A DNA stretch of 64,000 nucleotides from Phytoseiulus persimilis (Eukaryota; Arthropoda; Arachnida; Mesostigmata; Phytoseiidae): assembly GCA_037576195.1 (NCBI GenBank), contig CM075103.1, positions 29,410,723 through 29,474,722 of the forward strand. Reading direction: 5' to 3'. Made by a program: the position numbers and the translations under genes. This document shows positions 1-10,688 of the stretch, in pieces; position 1 is the first letter of the stretch, and every line of letters begins with the position of its first letter. A model generated the notes under the pieces. That model saw nothing but the letters and a program-made list of their open reading frames with translations. It was not told the DNA's origin and ran no database searches.

Positions 1-501
1 GATAATGAACAGATTGTCATCTCCACGCCTTCCCGGTCTGAATCCATTCTGGATTTCACCAAGTATCCCTCTGTCCTCTATCCACTTCTGAATCCTCGTT
101 GCGAGTATTTTCGTGAATAGTCGATATAGAACCGGAGTGATAGTTATCGGTCTGAAGGTGTCGAGATGTCCTTTCTTGGACGAATCCTTACTCACGAGGG
201 TGACTTTTCCTTCTTTCCAATCAAGAATCTGTCTCCTTTCACTGACTGCAGGTGGCCACGGACAGAGCGAGGCGTCATCTGGCAGAACGGCGGACGCATC
301 ACGCTGCCTGGGCCGCCCACATCGTTTCATAGAATCCGGGCTCCCCGCCCAAGCTGACAGCGAGATGGGGGAAGCATCTCGCTGTTTCCGCAGGGAAACG
401 ATTGACTTGATTAATTTATCCTCCCCAGTGAACGCGAATATTCCCAATGAACGAAGCCGCCATTGGATTCAACGCGTGTTTGAAGTGCGAATCGTAATTT
501 C
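1..501 (-). mobile_element. Partial non-LTR retrotransposon reverse transcriptase, truncated by the window edge
   Basis: Reading the minus strand from about 501 down to 1 gives 167 codons with no stop; a TAG lies just upstream at 504-506. The last 80 or so residues read as the fingers of a LINE reverse transcriptase: WKEGKVTLVSKD, then FRPITITPVLYRLFTKIL, then RGILGEIQNGFRPGRR and DDNLF. These match the order WxxaxVxlixKkG...yRPIti...ILge.QnGFR.gRr..DNlf known from CR1/L1-like elements of arthropods, especially arachnids. The palm with the catalytic YADD box would lie beyond position 1, so completeness cannot be judged. The KKGD-type turn is replaced by KDSSKKGH, which suggests divergence. 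The frame above about 260 is open but unrecognised. No ATG, ORF1 or endonuclease was identified. The family (CR1, L1 or R-type) is inference from a few motifs. Confidence 0.82.
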
Positions 502-580
502 CGCTACAAACCCCATGGATCTGAGCAAGGACCGGAAGCCCCCGGGCGTAGACTCTCGGATGTATCTTCCCCTCCCCTTG

Positions 581-607
581 CCCCCCCCCCCCCCCCCCCC
601 CCCCCCC
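581..607. repeat. C27 homopolymer
   Basis: Twenty-seven consecutive C residues, the longest single-base run in the window. The G-rich complement could form a G-quadruplex and the C strand an i-motif. Open frames through it encode poly-proline or poly-glycine and should not be read as genes. Runs of this length are prone to polymerase slippage, so the true length is uncertain. Confidence 0.95.
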
Positions 608-3600
608 GTCTTCGACGGGATGATAGCCCCCACTTGTTTAAACTGGAACGGTTCTGAAAGCCGGGTCGAGATCCCGTCGGGACAGCTTTCGGTGGGACTC
701 TCTGAGGGAACATTCTTCCTCCGCGGCAACGGACGACCGGTGCTTTGAAAAAGTGAATAATTCACACCTGCATTTCGGAGCTCCACTTCGTGGCAACACC
801 ATCAAGTGGGCGGAGTCTGGCGGCTCGGATATTTGATTACTATTGGGAACAAATCATTTTCCCGATATTGGCTTCCCACCCTGCAGTTTCGTAATCGCGC
901 GCACCACCAAAGGCGTCGACTCAGAATAGAGCTGCCATCAAGTGCTTCGGACGGCTCGGCTGATGTCTGCTGTCACGCACGTCGTGTTAAACAAGCAGCC
1001 GAACAAAAAAGCTGCCACAATTGATCTTGATAGCTCAACGCTGCACAAGTGGTTTCGGTTGTGAATAAAGGCGAGTGCGGCGCAGCAGCCGAGCCCACAT
1101 CTAGTTTCATATGCAGCTCTCATATGAGTTTCCGGACGAACGGCAGAGCGGGCTGCGTCTGCAGCTCACGAGCACCCTCAGCTGAACACAGCTCTGTCGG
1201 GTCGATCGGATTCCGATTTGAATTCGGCCTTCAGGGTTCCTGACAGTTCTGCAGCGGAAAGGTTTTCAAACAAGAGAGCCCCGACACCATTCGGTCTCGA
1301 AGACTCCGAGCTTCGCTGACAATCCGATGATGCTCCGCTCGAAGCACTGGTATCGTACAGTTCAGTGTGTGCGCGCAAAACTCCAGAGGGAGGAGACACT
1401 CCGATCGGAACCCTCCTCGCGTCGGGGACCACTTGTTGGCTGGATCCTCATCGACGTCTTCTTCGCAGCCGCCTGGAGCGAGGGCGATTGGAATCCGTGA
1501 TTCCGCGCCTTAGCGTTTCGTGCGAGCGAAGCTAATCCGATTAGACAAACTAATGCCGACAACTAATGCGGCTCCCCATATCTCGACACGATGTCCGATG
1601 GACTTGCGCCGCTGTGTCTCCCGAATCGCTGGAATCGTCCGGAAACGTCGAGAGCACTCGGCAAACTATCGAACAGCGAGTCCGCTGTAGCCAGCTCATT
1701 CCGGCTCGCGAGGATCTTGGGAATCTTTCGGAGCGGGATTTCGACGGGGCACCCCCTCAGCGGCAATCACGGCTGCGAACATGCCGCGGCCCGGCTGGGA
1801 AATGCTGTGATCCTCGAAAGCCAGATGCTCACCGAAGAATGGATGATTTCGTCTGAATAATCAGCTGCCCCCCACGGCAAGCAATGGAGCCCATGTTGTC
1901 GCGAACGCCGCGCGAGAGACTCCGAACATGGCATGATGAGACTAACATTCACGCCGGACTCGCACGTTGTCGGCGTGCACTCGGTTCCGTTCTTTCGTTT
2001 CCGGAACACTCCGGTTTCCTCGAGTTCCTCCTGATCGGGGAGGGTACTCCGCTCGACTGATTCTAACTGAGTTAATTGGATTTTTGTTCAATCGCAGCCC
2101 ATGTGACGGACATATTGAATGGAAGTGATTGGTTTCGATCCAAAGTTGTCGACTGGCTCCAGTTCTGATGATTGTGCCCGGAAAGCAAGGGGTTCGAGGA
2201 TATCCTCGTCGTGCGTTCGAGATATTCCTCTGCGCGTTTGGTCTGGACTCGTGGAAACCGCTCTGAGCTGTAGCACGGATTCATGGCGTTCTTCATTCTT
2301 CAAGCTAGCAGTTTTCGGCCTTTTGTGCCTTCAGCCTGAAAAATCCATGGATTCTGGCTTTGCGATAGAGACCTCGACGGTGAGGAGTGATTGAACGGGA
2401 ACACGCAGATCGAGAAACACACTCTCATCCACGCTGTGAGGTGTGGAGCTCAGCATTGGTTCTTTCAATGTCAATCTGAAGTCTTCCGGAGCTCCCGGTG
2501 TAATCTCGCGATCGCATGTTGCCCCGTGAGATTCGTCTCCGTCGGCACTTTTCGACTCAAGCGAAATCCCTTGACCTCAAAGTAGAAATTCCGGGGGTAT
2601 CGCCGGCGGGTAAAAAAAAAAAGCTTCCCATCCAAGTTCCGCGAGCGTTCAAATATCACCCTCGTCCCTTCTTGAAGTCCATCGATTGAAGCTGAAAGTG
2701 TGAAGCTCGCTCGTCACTTTTTGCCGTTGGAGCGCATAGGCGCGAGCGGGATATTTCTGCGGATTTTCGGGCACTTCTCAACGATTCAAGATGCGAACCG
2801 TCCTCAATCCTTCTGCGATCAGAGCGAAAACGTTGAATTAGATACCGATCCTACAAGCATCGATAGTATTGGATCGGATCCCCGATTTCCCGCTGACTGG
2901 AGCGTGCATACGAGGCTTGCAACAACCCGCGCTTGTGGCAAAGTCTCCGACTGCAGACCTCTTTGAAATAAGTTCCTAGACTCAGGTTCTGGAGAACGAT
3001 CGGCTGACTCTGGAGACGGATGTCCCTTCGGGGAAGAACCTCCCGGAAGCGCCGCGAACCTCTTTCGCAACAAAGTGGGGTTTATGGAGATCATTTCTAG
3101 CGGATTCGGCCGGGCCCTAGAATGGAGCCGTGCCGCTCGAGACAACATCCACGCTGCCGTGCGAAGAGGTCCGCACGTTGCGTGCAGACCGCGAGGATTA
3201 CTCGGCTATCTCGCTGGTCATTAGCTGATCGGGAAAGGTCGACGATATGGCCGAGTGGAAAACGTCTACCGATTTGCATCATATGTGCTGTCGTCGTCTG
3301 TGCTGTAAACCAGCTTTTGGCTTATTATTTGAGCTACCAATTCTGAGTTCGATCGAAATGTTCTTCCAACTTCATTCTTCCCAAACTCAGCGGGAGGCGA
3401 AAACATGACTACCACGCGTCACCATCGTAACACTGACAGATATTCCGCAGTATTTTGCTGGTCGACGGCCGCAGATGATCTAGGTGGGCTGCCTCCGCGC
3501 GACTGGGCACGAGACGCCCCAGGCGATGGCTCAGTAGCTAATCAAGGAGATCGGAATTTTTCCGAGCAACTCAGCTGCGGCCGTCCTCTGCTAGAACGAT

Positions 3601-4638
3601 CTGCATCCAGCGATCTGCACCAGACTCGCTGTTTTGGAAACAGAAGCACTCATGATCGCGTCGCTGCTCAACTCATGGCCAGAAATGCCCGTCATCAACA
3701 ATTGCACGCAGAGAGCGGTGCGGGATCGCTCTCCTCTCCGGCGGAGGGCTGAGCTCTCACTGCTCAGTCACTCTGTGAATCCGACGCGCGTTTCTGAACG
3801 CACAGGAAGGAGGAAACTGCGGATCTATCGGGGGAATATGGAGGAAAACCGGAGCGCGGAAGGAGCAAAATCTAAACTGGAACCGCGCTGAAGAATCCGT
3901 TGCGGCTCTGTCCATTAGCCGATTGATCCATGCCAAGTAGGGAGCACGAGAGAAGAAAATCCATATTTCAGGAAGGAATTAGCCCGCGAGGATTCCACCG
4001 GGTCGGGTTGATAAACGAGCAGGAGAATCGAATCTCCTACTTTCCGCGCGGCCGAGCCTCGGAGCACTCTGATCGGTTTGACGTGTGCCATGAAATGTCG
4101 CTCGGCGAGAATAGATCGCTGTGATACAGGAGAGCAAGAGACGCTGCTGTTTCCGGAAAGTTTTCCGCCCGCCCGCCATATTGAAAGCATCACTTCACAG
4201 AGGTTCGCCGGTTGTCTCATTGATGATCACATCCACGTCCGGGCCTGTTCGCTGGGACTTTCTTGTTGTGTACAGGACTTTTACGACAGTAGGCGTGGAG
4301 TTCCGGGCGGATGTCACGGGACGAGCGTGTGCGGCGTATCAGCCTGGCGGGCAAGTCGGTGTCGCAGCACTGTATTACGGGCCAAATATACAGCTGATCA
4401 ACTCACAGCCCGACCAACAGTGTCCCACAGCGTTCACTGATTGCGAGTTCCCATTCGAGGCTCAGACCTTTCGGCCGAACTGATCATCGCGCTGATCAAC
4501 TTCGACCACCTTCTCCCATTCCGATACCATCGTGAAACGTAGTTTAACAACGTCCGCCGCGGAGACTCATCGTTCCTCCCGGCTGCCAGAAGGGCGCGTG
4601 ATTTGAATAATTCAGCCGCTATTGGGACGTCGGGATCA

Positions 4639-4660
4639 TCCGTCCGTCCGTCCGTCCGTC
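4639..4660. repeat. (TCCG)n microsatellite, about 5.5 units
   Basis: A perfect tetranucleotide tandem repeat of 22 bp. No flanking gene is recognised. Confidence 0.9.
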
Positions 4661-5541
4661 AGGGGAACGGAAGGGAAGGACGCTCAGGACACGACGGGTT
4701 CTATGCTCTGAAGCCACATTTCAGCTTCCTGCCATATTCTCCCTTCCGTCGTCTGCTGCTTCCCCCTCTCCCCCAGCTCAATAATCAATACCCGAGAATG
4801 ACTTCGGGTTCTCCGGTCGGGGTTTGATAGTTTTTCTCGCTGAGCCCGAAAAGTGCAACTAAGAGTCGCCAGCGAGATCCATCAAAGTAGCCCAGAACAG
4901 GCCTCACAGAGGCAATCCACGCGGTATTGATTCTCGTCGGATGCTCTCCCTGAGGCCGCCAGAGGCGGGAAGAATCGTTCGTCGAACGCCGGGGTCGGAA
5001 TCACGGGAAAATTCCGAACGGAAGAGCAGTATCAGAGAGAAATTTCGGCATATTTTGAGCTCTAGAGAACTACAGAGTGCGATTCGTTCAGCGGAGCGCA
5101 CTCGACTCCGACTCAGGACATCGCGAATGTTCGACATTCGCGTCACTTCGAATTCAATACCTCGGAATCGCGAGTTTCCGACGGGAATGTACGAGGAGAA
5201 CTTTATGCGAGAGCAGCTCCGCCAGATCCTCATTTGGGTTCTCGTTCCCCTTAGGAAAAATTCAAACGGGAACGACGGCGACCGAGGAGAACGTTTTCTG
5301 GAGGAGCTCCGAAAGTGATGCTATAAACCTCTCGGAAACAATGCCAGACTCTCTGAAGCAGGGCAGAGGATCCGGGTCGGCATAAAATTTGCAGGACTCG
5401 CGGCCAGAGACTTGAAGATATCGACGAGCGAAGCGAGTTGCTGAAACGCTTCCAACGACCCGACGAGGCTTTTGAAAGGACCCTGTTCCCTCGGAGGTGC
5501 GTGCATTGACCAAAATTGAATTGCTGCGATTTTCTGCTGTG

Positions 5542-5559
5542 CCCCCCCCCTCCCTCCCC
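5542..5559 (-). repeat. C-rich tract with G-quadruplex potential on the minus strand
   Basis: Nine C residues followed by T, three C, T and four C. On the minus strand this gives closely spaced G-runs separated by single bases, a possible quadruplex-forming arrangement. No gene context is recognised. Confidence 0.6.
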
Positions 5560-8500
5560 GCGCTGCGTCAGGAACGTTCCGAAACATCGGGGTCTCGAGG
5601 AGCGAGTTCATATAACTCGAATGTTCGTTTCTCGGCTGTCCGTGGCGAAAACATGACTCGTTCAAAGGGTTTCGTTTGATAGCTGGTGTGAAAGTGGCCC
5701 CGTTTCGCGGACGACCTCGGAATCCGGGTCGGAGAGAACTCACTGGACGTTCCGCAATGGGCGCGGAGCTCTTTCCACGGGATCCGGCAAAGCTGTTCGG
5801 AAACTCCTCTTGTCAGACCCACAGGAGAAGGGACTCGCTCCTCGCCCATACGTTCAGGCGCCTCGTTCCAGGTGCTGGAAACTGGAGATTAGGAGCTTGA
5901 AAGCCCGCGGCCGCGGAGAATGAATTCTTGAATGGTCCGCAGTCGAATCGCTCGCGCGAAACATGTTCCCCCATGAAAGCATTGATTCGACTGAATGCGG
6001 ACGAAGCTTGAAAGGACGAACTTCCATCCAGAGGCGTGCGTGCCTTTCAAGAGAGATGTCTGAGCTGAATGCCATTACTTGTCCAGTTGTCTCCCGGAAC
6101 GAAGCCAGCCTGACAAGTCTCGAGCCATTTATTTCTCAATGTCTGCATCTGGTTTTTGTACTCTTAACAATTTCGCAGCTCTCGTTCGCTTGGCCGTGAT
6201 AATTACTTGATGCTTCGGCAGCTGTGCGCCGCCGCGCTGAAAATAAGGTACGATGGAGACACACAGCACTCCCGTGCAGCGTTTCCCTACGGTCATCTAA
6301 AAATCCTGCTAATTAAGAACGCCGAGAAAGACGCGGGAGGAGTACTTATGGGAGTGAACGACGCACCGGCTCATTCGTTGGAAGACACACTCCGCTGTGT
6401 GCCGCTGCGCCTGTGCACGGCAACGAACAACATGTCACGTCCGAGCACGCTCAGTACGCACACAAGCTCTTAAGCGTAGTTCAACAAGGCTCAGCGATGC
6501 AGCCGGTCGGGAAAGCGTTCACGCGGAAACGAGGAAGGCTTGCTCCCATTTTTTCTGCTCCGGCGGAAAAACTCATCGTTGAGCATCTTCATTGGGACGA
6601 GGAAGCGTGCTCCCTGTCGTGCAACAGATCTGCATTACATTTTACGGAGTTCGTTCGGAGCTGGTTCGCGCGGCGGGATTCTCGGCGAGAACACGGTGTT
6701 CCACCTTCGAATACACCATCCGCGCGCGTGGTCTACAGCGCGAGCGTTTTTATGAAAGCAGACAACTTCGGCGCGCCGGAACCGATCTCGACGGATGCCT
6801 TCTTTCATCCCTCTCAAAGATCCTGGCGAACGACTTCGGAGGCGCTGATGTTTCCCGTGTAAATATATCCAGAGAAAACCAGAGAAACAGCTTCTCCCCC
6901 GGACTCGGGAGTGCGCGCGCCCGTCGAAAACTAAGTATAATCAAGCTGTGTTTACGAATCGTCGCCATCGTAGGCTCCGAGAGTGCAGGCAACTCGCGCG
7001 AATGCGTTGGAAAACCCGTTCAAACATGTCTTCGGTCGGGAAAACTCTTCGAACGGCACGTGGAGCCGCCGCGTCGTTAGTGTAAATACGACTGGATGTA
7101 AGCCGGAGCTGTGGATGTTCAAAACGCCGCTGGCGATCGCGCCTGTTCCGTTTGATTAGTGAGAGAGGCTTTGTGCTCCGGAAACCACCCGGATTCTGGA
7201 TGCATTTCACGGAAAACACCAGGGTGGAAGAGCTTCGCCCCCGGAGCGGAAACGTTCGTCTGCTTTTTTTCGACAGGAAATTCGCGACAGTCCACGGCCA
7301 TTGCGAGACCCCTCTCGCGAGGAAGCCCCCGCCAGAGTTTTCTCAGCGCTCGATGAGATGCTCCGGACAGCTTTTCCTGATTTCCAGTTAAGACGGGAGG
7401 AAGAGCCAACAGGATTTCGGAGCGGGCCGAGAGTTCAGAATCGGAACGTTGTTCTGTCAGATTAGGCAACTGTTCGCATCAGTGCAGCTTAGGCGGTCTG
7501 GAAGCGATTGTTATGTCTCGCCCTCCATGTTCCCTCCTTGTCGACCGCAAAGAGCTACAAGGCGTGACTGGTTTTCCCCCGATCCCGTTATGCTTCTCTC
7601 GGACGCCGGGGCTGACAAAAGACTCACAGAAGACATCGAATTTGATGAGGAGGCATTCTCCTCGCACGAGCACAATACAGAAAATCACTCACACGAACCT
7701 GAGTGGGTTGGAGGACAACGCAGTCCGCACTGATCAGAGCGGGTCCTGAGTCTGACACTCGATTCGAGACGTTCTTTGACCGGTCCGGCATTCGGCACAA
7801 AGGGAACGTGCACACAATCACTCCCTCCCACCGTTATCTCTTGTATGTTCCTCCCGTTGTTGTTGTTTCGAAAGCCACGCCGGGCCCGTTGTGTCCTCCG
7901 TCAGCGAAACCCTCATCAAGGTCATCCGGCTTCGAGATTGCTGAAGGCCTATCGGGGCAGCGACGCACTGAAGGGCAACAGCAACTCGGACCCGAACGAA
8001 ATCAGCGCCACTCGGAGGCGGCAAGCTCTGAAACCTCCTGGAAGTGGTCGGGTGGAAATTCCCCACCCTTCGTGCCGGACCTGCATGTTTTGTGGAAGCT
8101 CACTCGCGGAGATAAGAAGTTGTCCTCCTACGAGTGCTCTTGCTCATCGGTGCCTCTCCTACTTCAGGCCGTCCAAGAGACGTGCATACTGTTGGTAATG
8201 GAGGTCTCATGTTGTTGCCGGCGCATTCGTGGTGGCCGTGACAAACTGTACAACAGAGAGAACCGTGTGCCTCGCGGTCTCAGCGCTACAACTCTACCTG
8301 AAAGGTTTGTCCGACAAGGCCGAACTTAACGAAGGCCGGCCCGACCAAGGACCGGAACGCCTCAGCAGACCTCCAATCACCATGCATCGCCGCCGAGTGG
8401 TTACAAGGAGGGAATTGATCTCAGATGAGCCTCCATACATGCTTTTAATCGGTTCCGAGACAGGATCTGATTCACTGACAGGACTCAGAGAGCAACTGCG

Positions 8501-9100
8501 ATGAGGAGAGGCAGTAACTTTGGACAGCGGGAGATCCGGGGGGACTGGGGGAAAACGATGCGATGTCGAAAAGCGACTCAATAGGTGACTCTGCTATCTC
8601 TTTCGGCAGGAGCGCCGAACTGATGATTCTCCGCGAGCGTGGGATGCTCCGCGTCTTCATCCCGAAAAGGAACATCTGGAAACAGATAAGAGCATTCCAC
8701 GCTGTGCATTTCGGTGACGAAGAGGCCTCGTCGCCTCCTTCGGTCGCAGGTTGAAGAAGTACTGCGGCGATTTCTGTGACCTTAGTTCTGCCGCGGTAGG
8801 GTGCTACGTTTCTCCCCCATCGGATCAGTTCTCCGTGTGACTGCTGCGTCGGAGCAGAACTCGATCTCTGACCAAGACGCGAGCGCCAGCGTGGGATCCA
8901 GGAGCCGTCTCGGCATTCGTGTTAGGACTAAGCACTTCCACAGAATCGACAGAGCGAGGGAAAACAAGGCTAATCTCGTTTGAAATACCCAAACGTCTGG
9001 GCCGGAGGCCTGAAGTCCCGGCCGGTTTCCCGGAACTTAGAACCGGATGCGCTCAATCGACGTTGAAGTCGGATAAAGATGGCGGGTGAAGGCACTCATA

Positions 9101-9126
9101 GAGTCCGCAACACGAATTTATCGACA
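9101..9126 (+). repeat. Left outer terminal inverted repeat of the Tc3-like element
   Basis: Begins directly after TA and contains AACACGAATTTATCGACA from 9109. It differs from the right terminus at four of 26 positions, including the very first base (G for C) and one position in the core motif. The core is the likely transposase-binding site. Confidence 0.9.
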
Positions 9127-9278
9127 CGCATTCTATGTGGATGATTTCCGCACCCGCTGGATAACGAAGTCAGTGTTGCCATGGGAATTCCACGAGGTGC
9201 GACAGACTTTGAGATTACATCAACCGACTGAGAAGAACGAAGTTTAGGCTCAGGATCGAACATTTTTGATATCCAGCT

Positions 9279-9299
9279 GTAACACGAAATTATCGACAG
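9279..9299 (+). repeat. Left inner transposase-binding-like site
   Basis: The motif AACACGAAATTATCGACAG at 9281-9299 is identical over 19 bp to the right outer site read in reverse complement. It lies 172 bp inside the left outer copy. By analogy with Tc3, where transposase binds a terminal and an internal site, this is probably a second binding site. Confidence 0.85.
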
Positions 9300-9456
9300 C
9301 GTTGAAATCGCGCATTCGGTTGGAGTTTCAGCATTTTCTCGTGAGGCTGATACCGACGAACGTCAAGTTAGTGCTAACGAAGGACACACAAGTACGATTT
9401 GTCGACTCAGAACTCCGGCTCGTCAAGATTTGTGAGAAAGAATTCATTCCCTCAAT

Positions 9457-10452
9457 ATGGGACGAAAACCGGCTCTGACTCCTCAAGAAAGGATTCGCAT
9501 CGATCAATTACACGGCTCTGGGCTCGCAGCAAGAGCTATCGGACGAGAGATCGGCAGAACAGCGGACGTAGTGCTGCGGTATTTGAGATTAGGGGCGGAG
9601 TATGGCATCAGATCGTACAAGAAACGAAGCACAAAGCTCTCAGATCGTCAGAAACGGAAGATAATTCAGGATGCGAGCAACAAGAGTGTCTCTTGCGCTC
9701 AAATCAGAGACTCAAACAACCTCCCAGTGCATAAACAGACCGTCTGGCGCGTTTTGAGAAGTGCGTATCATCTGAAATTCAAGAAAATGTGCGGGAAGCC
9801 CCCGCTGACGAAAAAGCACCGAGACACTAGGCTCGATCGCGCCCAGGAATGGATGAGTTGGACTTCGGAATGGGATAAAGTTGTCTTCAGCGATGAGAAA
9901 AAGTTCAATCTGGACGGCCCGGATGGATTCCATAACTACTATCACGATCTTCGGAAAGAGCCTCGATTCTATTCCAAAAGACAGTCCGGGGGCGGTTCAG
10001 TTATGATCTGGGGAGCGGTCAGTCGCCGCAGGACGTTCCAAATCATCTTCGTGGAGACAATAATGCGTTCCGTGGACTATAAGCTGCTACTCGAGAACCA
10101 CCTGCGACCTCAAGCTTTGGAGAAAGTTGGAACGGATTTAATCTTCCAGCAAGATTGCGCCTCCGTGCACACGGCGGCGATAATCAAAGATTGGTTCCGG
10201 GAGAGCGGAGTACGTTTTCTTGACTGGCCTCCGAAGAGCCCCGACCTGAACATTATTGAGAACCTCTGGGGAACGTTAGCTCGGCTCGTCTATCCCAATG
10301 GGAAGCAGTACAACTCAAGAGAAGAACTGAAACATGCGATTCTTTCTTCTTGGGCCAGAATTGGGGAACGAGACATAAAACCACTCTATGATTCTCTCCC
10401 AAGGCGCATTTTTGAGGTCATCAAGGCGAAAGGGGGTTCGACGAAGTATTAA
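9457..10452 (+). CDS. Tc3-like transposase, intact DD34E
   Basis: A 331-residue frame from ATG to TAA, close to the length of C. elegans Tc3 transposase. Residues 1-50 form a basic helix-turn-helix region starting MGRKPALTPQERIR; a second DNA-binding segment follows at about 55-110. The catalytic core has the hallmark blocks: VVFSDEKKFNLDGPDG with D146, IFQQDCASVHTA with D233, and PPKSPDLNIIENLWG with E268. There are 34 residues between D233 and E268, the DD34E signature of Tc1/Tc3. The GGGSVMIWGAVS block at about 178-189 is also family-typical. The enzyme would cut at the inverted repeats and insert at TA in the nucleus. The start is chosen because it aligns with the usual N-terminus and gives full length. 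No stop, frameshift or missing catalytic residue is seen, so the protein could be functional. Expression and activity are unknown. Confidence 0.97.
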   Translation: MGRKPALTPQERIRIDQLHGSGLAARAIGREIGRTADVVLRYLRLGAEYGIRSYKKRSTKLSDRQKRKIIQDASNKSVSCAQIRDSNNLPVHKQTVWRVLRSAYHLKFKKMCGKPPLTKKHRDTRLDRAQEWMSWTSEWDKVVFSDEKKFNLDGPDGFHNYYHDLRKEPRFYSKRQSGGGSVMIWGAVSRRRTFQIIFVETIMRSVDYKLLLENHLRPQALEKVGTDLIFQQDCASVHTAAIIKDWFRESGVRFLDWPPKSPDLNIIENLWGTLARLVYPNGKQYNSREELKHAILSSWARIGERDIKPLYDSLPRRIFEVIKAKGGSTKY

Positions 10453-10487
10453 CTTTCGAGAATTCCGAAATCGTGGAATAAATCAGC

Positions 10488-10508
10488 CTGTCGATAATTT
10501 CATGTTAC
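10488..10508 (-). repeat. Right inner transposase-binding-like site
   Basis: The reverse complement matches the left inner site at 20 of 21 positions. It lies 35 bp after the transposase stop codon and 174 bp inside the right outer copy, close to the left-end spacing. Confidence 0.85.
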
Positions 10509-10662
10509 GGCTCGAAATCGATTTTCTGGAATCTTACGCGTCGTCTTCCTCGAATCGAAGAAATATTCTATCGCCACAATCGTGGTGATGCTGGGAGTAT
10601 TCCATGGCAGCAGCATCAACATCATCTCTCTTTGTCATCAGGAATAGTCTAGAAAACTTGAC

Positions 10663-10688
10663 TGTCGATAATTTCGTGTTGTGGGCTG
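10663..10688 (-). repeat. Right outer terminal inverted repeat of the Tc3-like element
   Basis: The reverse complement starts CAGCCCACAACACGAAATTA and is followed on the outside by the TA duplication at 10689-10690. CAG is the common first triplet of Tc1-family ends. It matches the left outer end at 22 of 26 positions. Confidence 0.9.

Larger units (their letters stand above)
502..9098. other. 8.6 kb with no recognisable gene
   Basis: I find no protein domain, RNA gene or full mobile element here. Open frames on both strands stay below about 210 codons, and the longest of them cross the C27 tract or overlap each other on opposite strands, as expected by chance. Local items are listed separately: C27 (581-607), a TCCG microsatellite (4639-4660) and a C-rich tract (5542-5559). 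A weak gag-like zinc-knuckle resemblance near 8073-8195 is discussed as a finding. A polypyrimidine stretch ending in CAG at 4776 looks like a splice acceptor, but it is followed by stops within about 17 codons in all frames. Confidence 0.6.
9101..10688 (+). mobile_element. Tc3-like Tc1/mariner DNA transposon, nearly complete (1588 bp)
   Basis: The element is flanked by TA on both sides (9099-9100 and 10689-10690), the duplication made by Tc1/mariner insertion. The terminal 26 bp of the left end and the reverse complement of the right end match at 22 positions; the right end begins with the family-typical CAG. Each end carries a second, internal copy of the same motif about 172-174 bp inward, so each inverted-repeat arm spans about 200 bp. 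Between the inner sites lies one intact transposase frame. C. elegans Tc3 is known for long inverted repeats with two transposase-binding sites per end, and this element has the same layout in a shorter form. Sequence between outer and inner sites is poorly matched left to right, showing only a few shared words such as GCCATGG about 70 bp in. That suggests either age or relaxed constraint on the spacer. The left terminus reads GAG instead of CAG. Confidence 0.95.

Noticed and set aside
3248..3350. tRNA-like box A (TGGCCGAGTGG) with a box-B-like GTTCGAT about 90 bp downstream
   Set aside because: No acceptor-stem pairing, no credible anticodon arm and a poor T stem; spacing also does not fit a normal tRNA.
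4741..4830. Very good splice-acceptor-like polypyrimidine tract ending in CAG at 4776
   Set aside because: All three frames stop within about 17 codons, so no coding exon follows.
7755..7815. Frame 2 peptide resembling a retroviral integrase block (FETFFDRSGIRHKG)
   Set aside because: Only about a dozen residues fit, nothing before or after continues the domain, and it lies upstream of the supposed gag-like relic in the wrong order.
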